Shown here one piece after another: positions 27,027 to 40,100 of a DNA stretch of 64,000 nucleotides. The stretch's first letter is position 1, and every line of letters begins with the position of its first letter. The notes below the pieces were generated by a model. It did no database searches. It saw nothing but the letters and a program-made list of their open reading frames with translations, and had not been told where the DNA came from. The translations under genes and the position numbers were made by a program. Source of the stretch: Verpa conica (Eukaryota; Ascomycota; Pezizomycetes; Pezizales; Morchellaceae); contig JAUFSD010000006.1 of the NCBI GenBank assembly GCA_033030425.1, forward strand, positions 1,426,001-1,490,000, in the 5' to 3' direction.

Positions 27027-28303
27027 TTATTTCATAATATCCACAACATCCATCTCTATCGACATTTGAGGTCTATTCTTATTTAGTCCCCCTAGAAGTG
27101 AACAAGCCTGGCAGAGATCAGAAGATGTTAAATATCCACACTTCTTACAATTAGAAATCTTTTGATCTCGAATCTTCTTTGGTGTCTGTTGCTTCCCATT
27201 CTTCTGCTTAGCCGGTATCCTAATCTCCGATTCAAGGCCCCTTGCCTTCGCTGCCTCCTCTGCAACCAGCTGTCTCTCCATATCTACCATTGCCCCCCCT
27301 GAAGCCCTTCCTCCACCGCCACTACTACAGCTACCACTAAATTCTGCGACTTCAACGCCACTGCCGCAGCCAAAATTTTCGGTTGGCTCAGGTACCATAC
27401 ATGCGAAGGCTTCGCCGGAGCGGACAATGTCGAGAATTGCGGAGGGTCGCACTCGCTCTAGTGACTTGATCAAAGACCGCGCACTTCCACGAAATGCCTC
27501 GGGGGAGTATATGCATTCTGTAGTGAAGTAGTCTAGTGATTTATGGTGTGCGTATAAAACAATCTCCTTTTCATAAGCGTATTTTAAAGGCTTGCTCCGG
27601 GCTATTGGTGATGAGAGGGACCCGGTTATGATCGATGTGCACCTATGTAGCCGAGGAAGATCCCCTCGCAAAACTGGTGTTATTAGCGTAGTACTGGTAT
27701 ATATACTCTAAGAAGTTCTGTATACTCACGATTCATTAGTACTGTCTCAGCAATATCATCCGCATTATGACCAGTGACAACATGTGTAATCCCTAGCTTT
27801 TCCGCTCCCCGATCTAAAGCTTGCCTCCGAAACACGCCACAGTACGTACAATTACCCTTCTTTCCGATTTGCGCAACCACTTGGTCCATACTCCACCCAT
27901 AAAGCTCTGCATAAGAGACTATACACAGTTCCATATCATACTGTACGGCGTTGCGTTTTACTGTTTCTAGCGAATCATCCCGGTAACCTTTGATTCCTTC
28001 ATCAATGGAAAGTAGTACAAAGGTAACGCCGTAGTCGTAGCGTTCATTGAGAGTTTTAAGGACTGAAGCAAGGACAGTTGAGTCTTTGCCGCCGGATGCA
28101 CCGATTGCGATGCGATCCCCACGGCGGAATAGGGAGGTAGCGGTGATGGTTAAATGTATTTCTTCTTCGAATATTGCGATGAAGCAAGGCTTACAGAGGC
28201 GTTCATGGGTTTTTGGGCGGAGGATGAGGGCACGGGATACCTTGCAATTTGTACATAGTCGATTAACTAGAGTAGCTCGTGGTGGGAGGGTTTGTGTGGA
28301 CAT
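27027..28303 (-). CDS. NCS6: Cytoplasmic tRNA 2-thiolation protein 1 (NCS6/CTU1)
   Basis: Catalytic subunit, with NCS2, of the cytosolic complex that thiolates U34 of tRNA-Lys, -Glu and -Gln, using sulfur carried by URM1. Exon 1 (28303-27730) has the N-terminal CxxC ([13 protein letters not shown]), a second CKPC, the PP-loop ATPase signature [33 protein letters not shown], the catalytic [15 protein letters not shown] and [16 protein letters not shown]. Intron 27729-27674 joins in phase to [12 protein letters not shown]. Exon 2 (27673-27027) has [35 protein letters not shown] and the C-terminal zinc motif [17 protein letters not shown] Gly/Ser-rich insert precedes the Lys-rich tail. I use the ATG at 28303 ([17 protein letters not shown]); the upstream ATG at 28363 adds a low-complexity stretch. 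All expected catalytic cysteines are present. Confidence 0.95.
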
Positions 28304-29752
28304 GTTGGGTCTGATGCTAAGTAACTGTGTTGTGCTGGATGGTGGGGCAAAGCTAGACTTCAAAGAATTAATTTATAGGCCGGGTAAACCATTATACTAT
28401 ACTAATGTGTCAACGTTCCCATCCCCACATAAGAGATTCAAACATAAGAGCTAGTGCTAATGCAATTAGTTATAATGAAGCTTTCTGCTAGGACTCACTG
28501 AAGTAACAAGGGCATCATAGTACAGCTTGTCAGTGGGTACATGTAGTGGACAGTAATACATGCACGATTATCGATTAGTAGTAATAAATAAAGTATATAA
28601 GTAGAGATGGGGCTTATGAGGCTACATGTACGTAGGGCTGCGGAAAGTAATACACATTTCAGAAGACAGCTAACTCTCAACAACCGCATAACTGATGAAT
28701 ACGACAAAAGATACCAATAAAGACTAGAGTGTGTAGGGTTTAGCTGTGCTAAGAAACCCCAATAATATTTATTGTTATTAACTCTACTAGTGTTTACTTG
28801 TTTGGAGTTGGTGCTCTCATGCTATATTTCACTTAATACATATATATTTTTATGAAAGGAGGGTGGATAGTCTATCCTATAGTATGGTAGACTAAGGCTA
28901 TCATTAAAATCTGTATTTATCACTAGGTGTTTATGCGGTGTTTATACATTGCTACTAGGTCAAAATGTGCATCACGTTTTACAACCCTTATACTATGTAT
29001 ATGTAGCCTCATGCCCAGCCCCGATGGTTGCTATTGCTGCGTAACAAATAATGGAGCTAGCACGCGACTGCCCTTATACGTGCATGTATTTATTTATATG
29101 TCTATAAAATAGCAAGAAGGTTTTTTTTTCTCCATATGGTACTAGGGGATAGGGGAAATTCTGGCGATCAGATGGTGTAGCTGTGGCTAATACTTTAAGA
29201 TAGTACACCCAGGCTATTTACATAAATTAATATCCTCTCCCTAGGATAAAACCTATGTACTACCCTTAAGGCCCTTCCACGACATATTGAAGTTCTAGTT
29301 TCTCGTATAGAAGAGGAACCTGGGAGGTAGTCGAGGTGATATTTTTGGGCTAGCCACTACACTTCCCGATCACCATACTTTCCCCCATAGTACAACTGAC
29401 TTAATCAGTCATCTTGTAGAACGTCACATCATTACTAGACCAAAGATACCCAGCTTCCCGCACTGTAGTTCTTTTCTTCCTAGATCCTAAGCGGGCTAGC
29501 TTGACCTCTTCGGTTGGCTGTGCTGTATATTTTCTATACCGCCAGGTACATGTAGTACTGAGCTACATAAATGATGTACATACATGCAATAGCTTTTTAT
29601 TTTGCAAACAACGAACCACGGGCTCCAGAGCACTCGTACTGTACTAGGGCCAGGTCAACACTATATGACACCCATCCTAGTTTTTCACGCACTATTATAA
29701 CTACGTCCATTTCTTCTCTTTATATATAAGACCTATCAAACAAGCAGGATCC
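28304..29752. other. Intergenic region between divergent NCS6 and MER3
   Basis: Holds the promoters of both genes. Small frames at 28495-28707 and 28927-29112 lack protein character. A TATATATAA string near 29722 sits about 30 bp before the MER3 start. No RNA gene or repeat recognised. Confidence 0.5.
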
Positions 29753-32700
29753 ATGGGGGATGTATTTGATGAGGTTATGGATGTGTTGAATGATGTGGAC
29801 GGCCTCTCTCCTGATTGGAAACTAGAAAATGATCATGAGCGTATTGTATCGTCACCTCATGCACATTCTACTAATGGCTTCCATTATAGATCTAGCCAGC
29901 TACAAAAAATACACTCAGGGCAAGGGTGGCAGGAAACGAATTATTTCGGTATAAATCTTATCAAACTTCTGGTCATTTTAAGCTAATTTACTATCGAATA
30001 TTACAAGATCGTCATGTAACGGATGAGCATAATTTGAGAGATGGAAATGTTTGGACTCCTAATGGTTCTACGCTGCCACCAGCCCCCCATCAAACCTCAG
30101 AGTTTTACCCTGGTATTAGCACATCATCCGTACCTGTGGGCGGCTATTTCACTCAAACACACGCTTCTTATCAGGGTGTACGACAAGGTAGGCCTCAGAT
30201 GCACCAAATATAGAGTAGGGGCCAACAGGAAAACTAAATGTGTGTAGGTTTCATGCCACCTATTGAGTATAAGAGTACTGAATTGAGCCCAGCACGAATT
30301 AGCTACAATATGTGTACTCTAAATCATCCCAGCCGGCCTATCAGTCCATTCCATTTATCACCTACTCCCACGAAATATAATCTTAAAAAACCCTGCCAAT
30401 CACTGACTAGAAAGAAACAGGCAAACACAGCTAGGGGAGGTAGTAACGGCTATAGATCTCCTCAAGATCAGAGCACTAAATGCAACCAGCAGGTAGTGAC
30501 CACAACTCTAGGAAATGTAGGACTTGACCATGCCTCTCCTGTTATTCAGGGGATACCCCTTGTTTCTGTAAATACAATGCCTGATCGGTTCCGGGGGATA
30601 TTTCCATTCCAGCTATTTAACGCAGTCCAGTCAAGGTGTTTCGGTTCCGTATATAGAACCAATTATAATATCGTGCTTTCCTCTCCTACAGGTTCAGGTA
30701 AAACGGTGGTTATGGAGTTGGCTATTTGTGCATTAGCAGGTGAGCTGACACAAGGGAACTATAAGGCTATCTATTTAGCTCCAACCAAGGCACTTTGCTC
30801 GGAGAGGAAAAGAGGTACGCTCTCATATGTAGAGTATCGGATGATTTGGCTGATAAATTGATGGCATAGATTGGGAGAAGAAATTTGCGACTCTTGGATT
30901 GGTTTGTACGGAATTGACTGGTGATACGCAGCATGCACAGTTGAAAAATGTTAAGAATGGAGATATTATTATTACTACGCCGGAGAAATGGGACAGCATG
31001 ACTAGGAGGTGGGATGATCATAAGAAACTGCTCGAATTGGTGCGGTTATTTCTGGTATTTTGTCAAGTAGCCTGTACTTTCGTGAGGTGCTAATGGGATC
31101 AGATCGATGAAGTGCATATTCTGAAGGAAGCTCGGGGGGCAACACTAGAGGTTATTGTATCAAGGTATCGTTCACAGAATCTATATTAAACAGGGTGGGT
31201 TATATTTGACGTCTTTAGGATGAGGTCGATTGGGTCGAATGTCAGGTTCGTGGCACTTAGTGCCACTGTTCCTAATTCAGCAGATATTGCGACATGGTTA
31301 GGAAAGGATACTGAGAACCCTAATCTCCCTGCTTATGAGGAGCGTTTTGGAGAAGAATTTCGACCAGTCAAGTTACAGAAATTTGTATATGGGTACTCGT
31401 ATACCGGAAACGACTTTATATTTGACAGGAGTCTTGATAAGATGTGAGTCATAAACACACTTCTTGGGTATTCTTGGAAGTTTGATTAAGTGTCTATAGG
31501 CTTCCAGGTCTTATCCAAAAACATTCTTCCGGAAAACCAATGATGATATTCTGCATGACTCGGGCAATGTGCGTAAACACAGCAAAAATGCTTGCCGAAA
31601 GATGGAGGGCACTTCAACAGCGAGAACGGTACTGGCCCGCCCCAACAGTCAAGTTTTCCTTTAAAGATAGAGAGCTACAATTTACTGGTACATGTGGCGT
31701 CGCCTTTCATCATGCCGGATTAGATGCAAGCGATAGGGTCTTAGTCGAACGATTATTTCTAGAAGGTGGCCTTCACGTTATCTGCTGCACATCAACTCTG
31801 GCCGTCGGAGTGAATCTACCAACTCACCTGGTGATTATTAAGAACACAATGACTTGGTTTGATGGACAGACTAAAGACTATATTGATTTGGAAATCATGC
31901 AGATGCTAGGGCGAGCGGGGAGGCCACAGTTTGATGATAGCGCAGTCGCGGTGATTATGACAAAGAAGGAGAATAAAGAGAGGTACGAGAAGATGGTTTC
32001 TGGAACAGAGACACTCGAGAGTTGCTTGCATGAAAACTTGGTGGAACATATGAATGCTGAAATAGGCCTGGGAACAATAACCAGTATGGAATCTGCAAAG
32101 GAGTGGCTTCGTTCAACGTTTTTTTACGTTAGACTCAAACGAAATCCCATATATTATAAGCTTTATAAGCATGGCGAGTCAAATAGTGTTGATCAGAACC
32201 TAAGGGAAATATGTGAAAAGAATATCAGCCTTCTGGGAAGATTTGGACTTGCTTTAAGCAATAGATCTATACTGAAGTGTTCAGAGCTGGGTGATGCAAT
32301 GGCTCGATACTACATCAGGTTTGCCACAATGCAAACTATTTTAGAATTGAAAGAAAAAGCGAAATTACCGGAAGTTGTATGTCGGAACTTCGTTTGAGGA
32401 GCCTTTACCTTTGCTAATTTTGGTAGCTATTAACACTATCTAAAGCACAGGAATTTAAAGACATCAGGTTTCGAAGTGGTGAAAAGGGATTATACAAAGA
32501 GCTGAATAAATTCGTCAAGTATCCCTTGAAGACCGAGCTAATCCATGCATTTCACAAAGCCTACATCTTAATTCAGGTAGACCCCTACGTAGTAGAGGTA
32601 TATACATGAAAGGCTTCGCTAACTGGAAAAAGTTCGAGGTCGGTATGATGGAGTTCCCTACCGAAGCAAATCTTCAAAAGTACAAGACGACATTGATACA

Positions 32701-35266
32701 AGACAAAAACTTTGTTTTTCAGCATTGCCATAGGATAATTCGCTGCATCATTGACTGCAAACTATACTTTAAAGATTCAATCTCAGTTAAGACTTCTTTA
32801 GAGGTTGCCAGATGCCTGAAGGGAAAAGTCTGGGAAAACTCGCCACTTCAACTCCGCCAAATGGAAGGGTTTGGGCCGGTATCGGTGAAGAAACTCGTTA
32901 GTGCCGGGGTGCGTAGCTTAGAAATGCTAGGGCAACTAGAACCTCATGAAATCGAAAGTGTAATGTCTCGCAACCCACCATTTGGGTCAAAGGTCGCAAA
33001 AGCCGTGCGAGAGATTCCAAAGTTGCGCTTAGTTTCCCATCAAATCTCTAAGGTATGGTTAATCATGAGAAAATATCTCGCTGCTAATATTAGTATGTTA
33101 GGTTGGAAATTGTAAGGACCCTGTCAAGGTGGAGGTTCGGACTGAGATTGGATATCTCAATGATAATATTCCTGGGAAATTTCGTGGAATGATGTTGTTC
33201 GCAAATTTTCTTGCTGAGAGGTCTGACGGTCTACTGGTCGATTTTAGAAGGATTCCGTAAGACCCTCACTCCTTTTATCTACTAAAACTAAATATACTTT
33301 CAAGTATTTTTAAATTAGAGGGTGGAAAAGATATTCGATTTACGGTTGACCTTATTTCCCCTGAGCAAACGCTAATATGCCATCTGGTATGCGAGGATAT
33401 TGGTGAGAATTTTTCTAAAAAATTCCTCTTCACATACTAAAATACTTAGTTGGCACGTTAAAAACTCACGAGCTTAAACCTAATGTTGAACGTACACTAT
33501 ACCCTCCTCCAGTGCCTCATCCGACTCCAGATCCGCAAGTGGGAGTATCACAGTCACTTGGAGTCCGTGCTTCTAGTACAATTTCACCTATAATAACCTC
33601 AGGGGATAATATGGAGGGGTCTAAGCTACCATTAAGCGGGGGGAAAGGGGGAAAGTGTGGATCTGAACTTTTGACAGCAGGTACAGGGGGAGACTCTTGT
33701 TTCCTACGCATTGATGGTTTTGATATTTCGGACCTTGATAAGGGTGTTACAAAAGGTGCAAAGAATATCGATGGGGACACGACCAATTCTATAACTAGCA
33801 CCAATCATACTAGACCTTTCTCTGAAGGAGGTAAGGATAAAGCACCAGAGCAGCTCTCTAATGGAAATTTTATGTGTAGGCATAGATGCGGAGATAAGAG
33901 AAGGTAAGGGTCCTGCAAGAAAATACAAGAGAGAGCTAATACTGAGAAGGTGTAAACATCTCTGTTGTCGAGAGGGTTTAGAAAGGCCATCCAGGCCATT
34001 GAAACGGAGAGCGAGTATGATAAAGGCGGTAAAATCTGATGTTCTGACCAGGGGGCGAGGTCCGAGCCCTACGCAGCAGAGCCCAACAGAACCTATTCTT
34101 TTAGGAGAAATAGAAGGGTTGAGGGCATCGGCTCTTGCTACATACATAGAAAATATACATACCGAAACCGTGGACTTGCTTAGGGGTGATGTGGATGTTT
34201 ATAAGAGAAAGTGTCTAGTTACAAGCAGCTCGGAAAGGCTAGAAACACTCAACTCTAAAGATACTGGCTCTGATTACAGGCCTCCGGGAAAGAGTCCCAT
34301 TTACCCATACACTAGCAGGGAACTTTCAGAGACTCCGCTGGTTATATCTGACAGGCTTTTACCAAGTGATAGGCAACAACCATCACCTCCCATTACCGCG
34401 CTCAGATACCTAGAGGAAGATACGCTTCTATTTGACTCTCCTAATGGCTATGATGAGGGAAGAGTTGATTCTCTCATGCTTAGGACCGTAACGGGTAAGC
34501 AGGTCGCGGGATGCGATCAAGGCAGTAGTAATTTTAGCCTAGCGGGTAGTCTAAGCTTAGAACTCCCTACAATGTTGTTAGGGGTTAGTTTAGGGCATGT
34601 GGAAAGCAAGGACGAGGTACCGTTTTATTCCTTCTAGGAGTTGCCCTTTCTTGAAAGCTAAACTGTCTGTTAATCGGTAGCAGGCTCCTGTATTTCAGTC
34701 TCTAGGACAGAATTTCAAACTAAGTAGTGACGGCACACGATGCGAGGAAACGAGACTAACTCGGGACTTTCCTGGTTTGTTAAATATAAATTTATCGAAG
34801 GGACAGAACACTAACCGTAGGCTTCTCTGAAATAGATCCGGTCTTTCACCAATCGTATAGTCAAGTAACCCAACCCCAAGATGGCCACGAGAAAAATGTC
34901 CAATTCTTTAGAAATACGACGCAGGGGTCATCTGGAGTAATAGGCTCCACTACACCTAAGATTTCTAGCCTAGATAAGAAAAGAAAGAATCCTTTCAATT
35001 CTCATACAAAGGGCCAACAGAAAAGAAACTCGATGAATTTTGATACCAAAGAAACTAATGACGCGATACCACTAAATCCGAGCGACCGTTTTGTTAAATA
35101 CAACGCTCTGGTAAAGCACATTGGGGAGCGAAAATCATATCAGATGACCTCAACACCAGCAGTTCCAGATAGAGAAATTCCAGCTAATATCCTCGACTTT
35201 CTTGGTACATGTGTTATTTATTCTGCAGAAAGTTCCATGGAAAAGCTATATGTCGCTGGCGGGTGA
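29753..35266 (+). CDS. MER3: Meiotic crossover DNA helicase MER3/HFM1, multi-exon
   Basis: Ski2-like superfamily-2 helicase that stabilises recombination intermediates in meiosis for interfering crossovers. Motifs occur in order: Q-type entry FRGIFPFQLFNAVQSRCF; Walker A SSPTGSGKT (30679-30705); LAPTKALCSER; TGDT; ITTPEKWDS; DEVH (31106-31117); ALSATVPNSADIATWLG; FHHAGLDASDR; CTSTLAVGVNLPTHLVI; QMLGRAGRPQFDD. A winged-helix and Sec63-like region follows, with MEGFGPVSVKKLVSAG, PFGSKVAKAV and then GKFRGMMLFANF (about 33175). A zinc-type motif CRHRCGDK...CKHLCCREG is split by an intron near 33875-33975, as expected in HFM1 proteins. The tail (34000-35266) is polar and probably disordered. About ten short introns separate the blocks. 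The start MGDVFDEVMDVL is plausible; exon joins in the N-terminal 250 residues and the last exons are approximate. No break was seen in the helicase core. Confidence 0.9.
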
Positions 35267-35470
35267 ACTGTTTCAGGCCAGGAAATATGTTCTTGGCTCG
35301 ACAAGAGGCATTTGACTAAATAAAGATACATATGTTACCTAGGAGCAGGTACTAAGGTACAACTAGTGCTTGTTTTACACGGGAACGTCTGAATGAATGA
35401 ATGAATTTATCATTTAAGTACATGTAACACGGGAACGTCTTTTATTGATAGATATACATAATGATAGTAT

Positions 35471-35487
35471 GAGAGGTGACTATGGCA
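35471..35487 (+). repeat. Left target-site duplication of LINE copy 1
   Basis: The 17-bp string GAGAGGTGACTATGGCA occurs here and again directly after the poly(A) tail at 40636-40652. It contains an ATG that by chance is in frame with LINE ORF1. Confidence 0.95.
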
Positions 35488-35589
35488 TCCTCCATCCCCT
35501 CTACATCCTCAATTTTTGAAATTCAACACCAAAACTTTGCGTGGCAACCACTTTTCCCCACCAAACCCACAAAAATCCCAGGCTTCAAA

Positions 35590-37086
35590 ATGCCAAGCCC
35601 TGACCCCTCCCTCTCTGAAATCTTTGACAACCTACAAACTGGTCTTATAGACCATGAAATAGACATGCCAGACTCATCTCTCATTTCTACTGCTGTCGCC
35701 AACGCCATAAATGACGACAACACTTCCCCCATGGAGAAACTGCTCATTACCCTTCTCTGCTCCACCTTCAAGGTCGCGGCCCAGGCCAAACATGCCGCCC
35801 TCGAACTCTCCCACCAACTCGACTCCATCACGGCCGTTGTCGATGACATTCAAACAAAGACTCGGTACGCCTCAAACCATCCCCCCACCGCCGTCTATGA
35901 CCGCTTCGAGAGACTCGAGGCCATCGTCAAAAGTGTTAAGAACTCAGTCTCCTCCCCTCCTGCAACCTTTCCCCACCAGAGAACACAACCAGTCACTCCC
36001 GCCGGCCCCGCCTATCAAAGCCCACCTGCCAAAACCTCCACCACGCCGGTCACTGTCACCGAAAAAATGTCCTATGTTGACGCAGCCAAGTCAGCTGCCA
36101 ACATCACCACTCCAAAGGCCACCAAGAAGACCACCAACCCCCGCACCAGGCAACCGAAAGTCACGGAGGACAAGCCCAAGACGTTACCCACTGCCCAGCG
36201 AAGGTTCTTTTCGTCCAGACAGACCCCCTCTCCCCTCAAAGACTCCGAATCCCTAGTCCAACGCCTCCCTGCTCTCCTAGGCCAGTTCCTCGCTAAAGGA
36301 GGACAAGTCGCCCCCGTCACCTCCCTTACAGTCTCCATCAACCAACGTGGAGCTGTCTCGGTCACCGCCCCCCCTACGGTCCCAGCCTCCACATATGCCC
36401 CCTTTTTCGAAGGACTCACAGCCATTCTCAACCAAACGGTCAACGACTCTGCCAACCCGTTCCAGTTGTTTAAACAAGCTCCCACCACCTGCGATGTAGC
36501 CATCAGAGGCATCCCCCTAAGCGAATTCCCAGATCTTGACCACCTTAAAAGGTCCTTCCCTGAAGCGGTTAAACTCGCAACAGGGATTACCCCTCTCGAC
36601 ACCCGCTTCCTCACTGCCGACGACACCACTCGCAACACTCAGAAGTTCTCGACAGTTGTTATTACTGTCACAGCTGAAGAAGCAGCCATCATTGGCACCA
36701 CCATTAGACTTTTCTCGCGCCCTCGCCACTGCTCCGTCATGTGGTCAGCCTCCAAAGCCACTCTTTGCCGCAACTGCTACAAGTTCGGCCACCCAACCAA
36801 AGGGTGTAAACAAAAAGAACCCACTTGCCCTATCTGCTCCCTGAGTCACCCCAGGGACAAACATCAGTGCGCCGTCACCACGTGCCCCGGCCACGTTCGC
36901 CCGAAACCCAACTGCTGCGTCGCCTCTCCCTCCAAGTGCGTTAACTGTGGAGGTAACCACACGGCAAATTTCTCGAAATGCCCCCATCGCATTTCCATCA
37001 TTAATAAGCTCAGAGACGGACCTACCCAGGAGGCCCAACCCTCTTCAGACGCCACCGAAGAAGTGGCGATGAACGACACCAATTAA
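35590..37086 (+). CDS. LINE copy 1 ORF1, gag-like nucleic-acid-binding protein
   Basis: 498-residue protein expected to coat the element RNA. The N-terminal half is a helical region (LSEIFDNLQTGLIDHEI; AKHAALELSHQLDSI). A Pro/Thr/Lys-rich linker follows, then a folded domain (about 290-385, RRM-like by order only). Three zinc knuckles end it: CRNCYKFGHPTKGC (from about residue 394), CPICSLSHPRDKHQC and CVNCGGNHTANFSKC. The start ATG at 35590 (MPSPDPSLSEIF) is the first Met shared by both copies. An in-frame ATG at 35482 lies in the flanking duplication, so it is not part of the element. The stop TAA is directly followed by the ORF2 ATG. Confidence 0.93.
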   Translation: MPSPDPSLSEIFDNLQTGLIDHEIDMPDSSLISTAVANAINDDNTSPMEKLLITLLCSTFKVAAQAKHAALELSHQLDSITAVVDDIQTKTRYASNHPPTAVYDRFERLEAIVKSVKNSVSSPPATFPHQRTQPVTPAGPAYQSPPAKTSTTPVTVTEKMSYVDAAKSAANITTPKATKKTTNPRTRQPKVTEDKPKTLPTAQRRFFSSRQTPSPLKDSESLVQRLPALLGQFLAKGGQVAPVTSLTVSINQRGAVSVTAPPTVPASTYAPFFEGLTAILNQTVNDSANPFQLFKQAPTTCDVAIRGIPLSEFPDLDHLKRSFPEAVKLATGITPLDTRFLTADDTTRNTQKFSTVVITVTAEEAAIIGTTIRLFSRPRHCSVMWSASKATLCRNCYKFGHPTKGCKQKEPTCPICSLSHPRDKHQCAVTTCPGHVRPKPNCCVASPSKCVNCGGNHTANFSKCPHRISIINKLRDGPTQEAQPSSDATEEVAMNDTN

Positions 37087-37111
37087 ATGTTTAGTACGAC
37101 CACTAAACATT
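37084..37111 (+). promoter_or_regulatory. Stop-start junction with stem-loop (ORF1/ORF2)
   Basis: TAA (37084-37086) abuts ATG (37087-37089). AATGTTTAG at 37086-37094 pairs perfectly with CTAAACATT at 37103-37111 across an 8-base loop, so the ORF2 start codon is inside the stem. Adjacent stop/start codons with nearby RNA structure are known to support reinitiation in the silkworm LINE SART1. The same role here is inference. Confidence 0.7.
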
Positions 37112-40100
37112 CTCCTTTTTTTAACATCATTCAACACAACTGCGCCGGGAGCAATAATGTGTTTCTTTCTCTGTTTTCAAATCCAGTAGTTCACTCAGCA
37201 CAGGTTATAGCTGTGCAAGAACCCCCACTCTTTAACCGCTCTCCTCTAGTTGCACCCAACTTCGCTCTTTTTAAACCCACACCCACACTTCAGTCAGATA
37301 AGGTGTCGGTGTGCTTTTATGTTAATCTTTCCTTTTTGGATAAGAATTCCGTTACCCAAACCCCCTCGCACCGAGGGGACATTACGTTTATTACCTTGCA
37401 CTTTACTACCTCAAGTCGTACATTTTCATCCTTAACACTTGTTAATGTTTATAACAGACAAGTGTCCGACTCTGTTAGATCTGTTCCTCCTTATTTAGCC
37501 TTTCAGGCCTCGTCTGTCCCTACCGTCGTTGTTGGAGACTTTAATGTTCACTCTCCTGCCGCGGACCCTTTACGAAAGTTCTCCACAACAGAACTAAATC
37601 TTTCCACTCCCTACTTTAGGCTAGCCAACCAACTTGGCTTTTCGCTCATTAACACACCTGGGAAGTACACCAGAATCTCCCCTGACCCGAGGAAGCGACA
37701 TAGCGTTATCGACTTCACCTGGGCTAATCCCTCCGCTACTCAACTAATTCAAAAGTGGCTTATCCCACCAGTTCCCTCAGGCTCAGACCATAGAGTCATA
37801 CTCTGTCAGCTGGCCCCTCCGGACGCCGACTTTACTCCCTACAACACCCCTAACTGGGCTCTCGCTAATTGGGACCTTATTGCTCCCCAGTTAAGCGAGT
37901 TACAATTTTCTTCTGACTCCTCCGACCTAGATAACTGGTTCGACGAGTCCTTTAAACAACTTCACAACGTCCTTCTTTTACACACCCCCACAAAGAGAGT
38001 CTCATCATGGTCAAAACCCTGGTGGAACCCTAATCTCTCCCAGTTAAGATCTATTTATCACAGCGTTCACAAGTCCTACCGCAAAGGACTCTCCCCCCCA
38101 TTTGAGCTTAAAGCGGCCAAAAACGCCTACTTTAACGCCATCAAAAAGGCCAAACGTGACCATTGGAACACGTTTGTGTCCAACGCCTCCCCTTCCGATA
38201 TGTGGCGGCTTAAGAAAATGGCCACCAGATCCGAGGACCGAATCCCGTCCATTCCCAACTCTCCCACACCCCAAATCCTAAATGAAAATTTAGTGAATGC
38301 ATTCTTTCCCCCTAGACCAGATACTGGCTCCCCGCCTCCCTTACGGTTTCATAGTGTTCCCGCTATTACTCCTGAAGAAATTCAGCACGTTCTTTCCAAA
38401 ACATCCAATCTGTCGGCACCAGGACCCGACTCCATCCCTTATTCAATATGGAAAGGTGTCCACAGGATTAACCCCACACTCATTCCCAGAATACTTACCC
38501 CGCTTTTAAAAAGTGGCTACCACCCACTCTCCTTAAAAAAGGCAAACGGTGTTGTCCTAGCAAAGCCAGGCAAAGACGACTACACAGCCACCTCCTCCTA
38601 TCGGATAATTGTGCTTCTCCAAACGTTTTCAAAAGTTCTGGAGAAAGTTGTCACCCTTAGACTGGCAAAGATTGCCAAGGCCACAGGCCTAGTCCACCCA
38701 CACCAATGCGGCTCAATCGCAGGCCTCTCCACCTCAGACGCCACCACTGTTTTTTACAACGAAATCAGAGCTATGCAGTTGGCGAAACTGAAAGTCTCCA
38801 CTCTCTTTTTAGATATTAAAGGCGGCTTTGATAATGTGGTCAAACACACCCTTGCCTCCATTCTTACTTCCCAAAGTGTCCCCCCCTATATGGTCAACTG
38901 GATTTTGTCCTTTTTGTCCGATCGCTGGGTTACCTTGCTTTATAAAGGCTCCCCCAAGCTAGCTGTTCCCGTTCAAGTTGGGGTCCCCCAGGGATCCCCC
39001 ATCTCTCCTTTATTATTTGTTATTTACGTTAGTGTTTTACATCACCTGGAACCATCACCAGGCATTACTTTATCATACGTTGATGACTTTGCCATCACGG
39101 TTGCCTCACCCACAGTTGAGGAAAACATTCTTTTACTCCAGGAAAACTATTATCGCCTTAAAAACGATGCAGCTCCCCGCAACGTGTCCTTCTCAGTTGC
39201 TAAAACTGAGCTGATGCACTGGCGCACCCCCAGAGACAAGTCCCCAGTCTCACATCTCCCCGTATGTATTGATGGACATACCTTCCACCCAAAACCAATA
39301 GTCCGGTGGGTCGGCTACTGGTTCTCACCCTCATTTAACCCTAACGATCATTTTATAAGAAGACTGGCGTCCGCCCAGGCCTCCTTTGGCATTCTTCATA
39401 GATTTTCCTCTCCCGGGAAAGGTCTCTCCTCAGGAAACTGCAGGAAACTCGCTACTCTCGCTATTCGCCCCATGCTTACCTATGGAGCCACTCTTTTTAC
39501 CCCCACCTCAGCCCTAAAAGAAATGGAGGTCTTTTGGAACTCCGTCCTCAGGTGGGCCCTAGGTTGCTTTAGGTCAACCAATCTACACGCTCTATGGGCG
39601 GAGGCATCCGCCCCCCCCTTGATACTTTACCTTCATTATCTTAAGATTAAACACGCCATTCGAGTTGCTACCGCCCATCCCCTTAACAACCCAGTCACGG
39701 CCCGGTTTGATCCGTCGTTTCCAACCATCTCACCCGAACGGAGCTACTCACACTCCGAACTTCTCAAAGGCCTCCCTAATCCCCCCAAAAAGTGGAATTC
39801 GGTCGCCAAAGCAGGTGTGAACCACCTGCCAATCGAATTTTTAGGTTCCCTAGTCCAACCATTACTAGGCTCCAATCTCAGCCATAAAAGCTTTTCAATT
39901 ATGGTTAAGCAACAGCTCCTAAAGAATTGGGAGATTCTCTACCCCCCACCCAGCTACTACAAATATGGTTGCTCTCTCACAACACCATACTTTATGTCTC
40001 TTCACAAATTTCAATCCTCCCGCCTTCACCAAATGCGGGTGGAAAAGAGCTACCTAAATGCCCACAAGTCGTGGATAAACCTCCACACCCCTGACATCTG

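Noticed and set aside
35476..35589. Longer ORF1 start in LINE copy 1
   Set aside because: It relies on a GTG, or on an ATG in the flanking duplication. Copy 2 has neither, and the stretch differs at mostly non-synonymous positions.
35523..38274. Minus-strand frames over the LINE, including a Gly-rich one
   Set aside because: Antisense of ORF1 and ORF2, repeated identically in copy 2.
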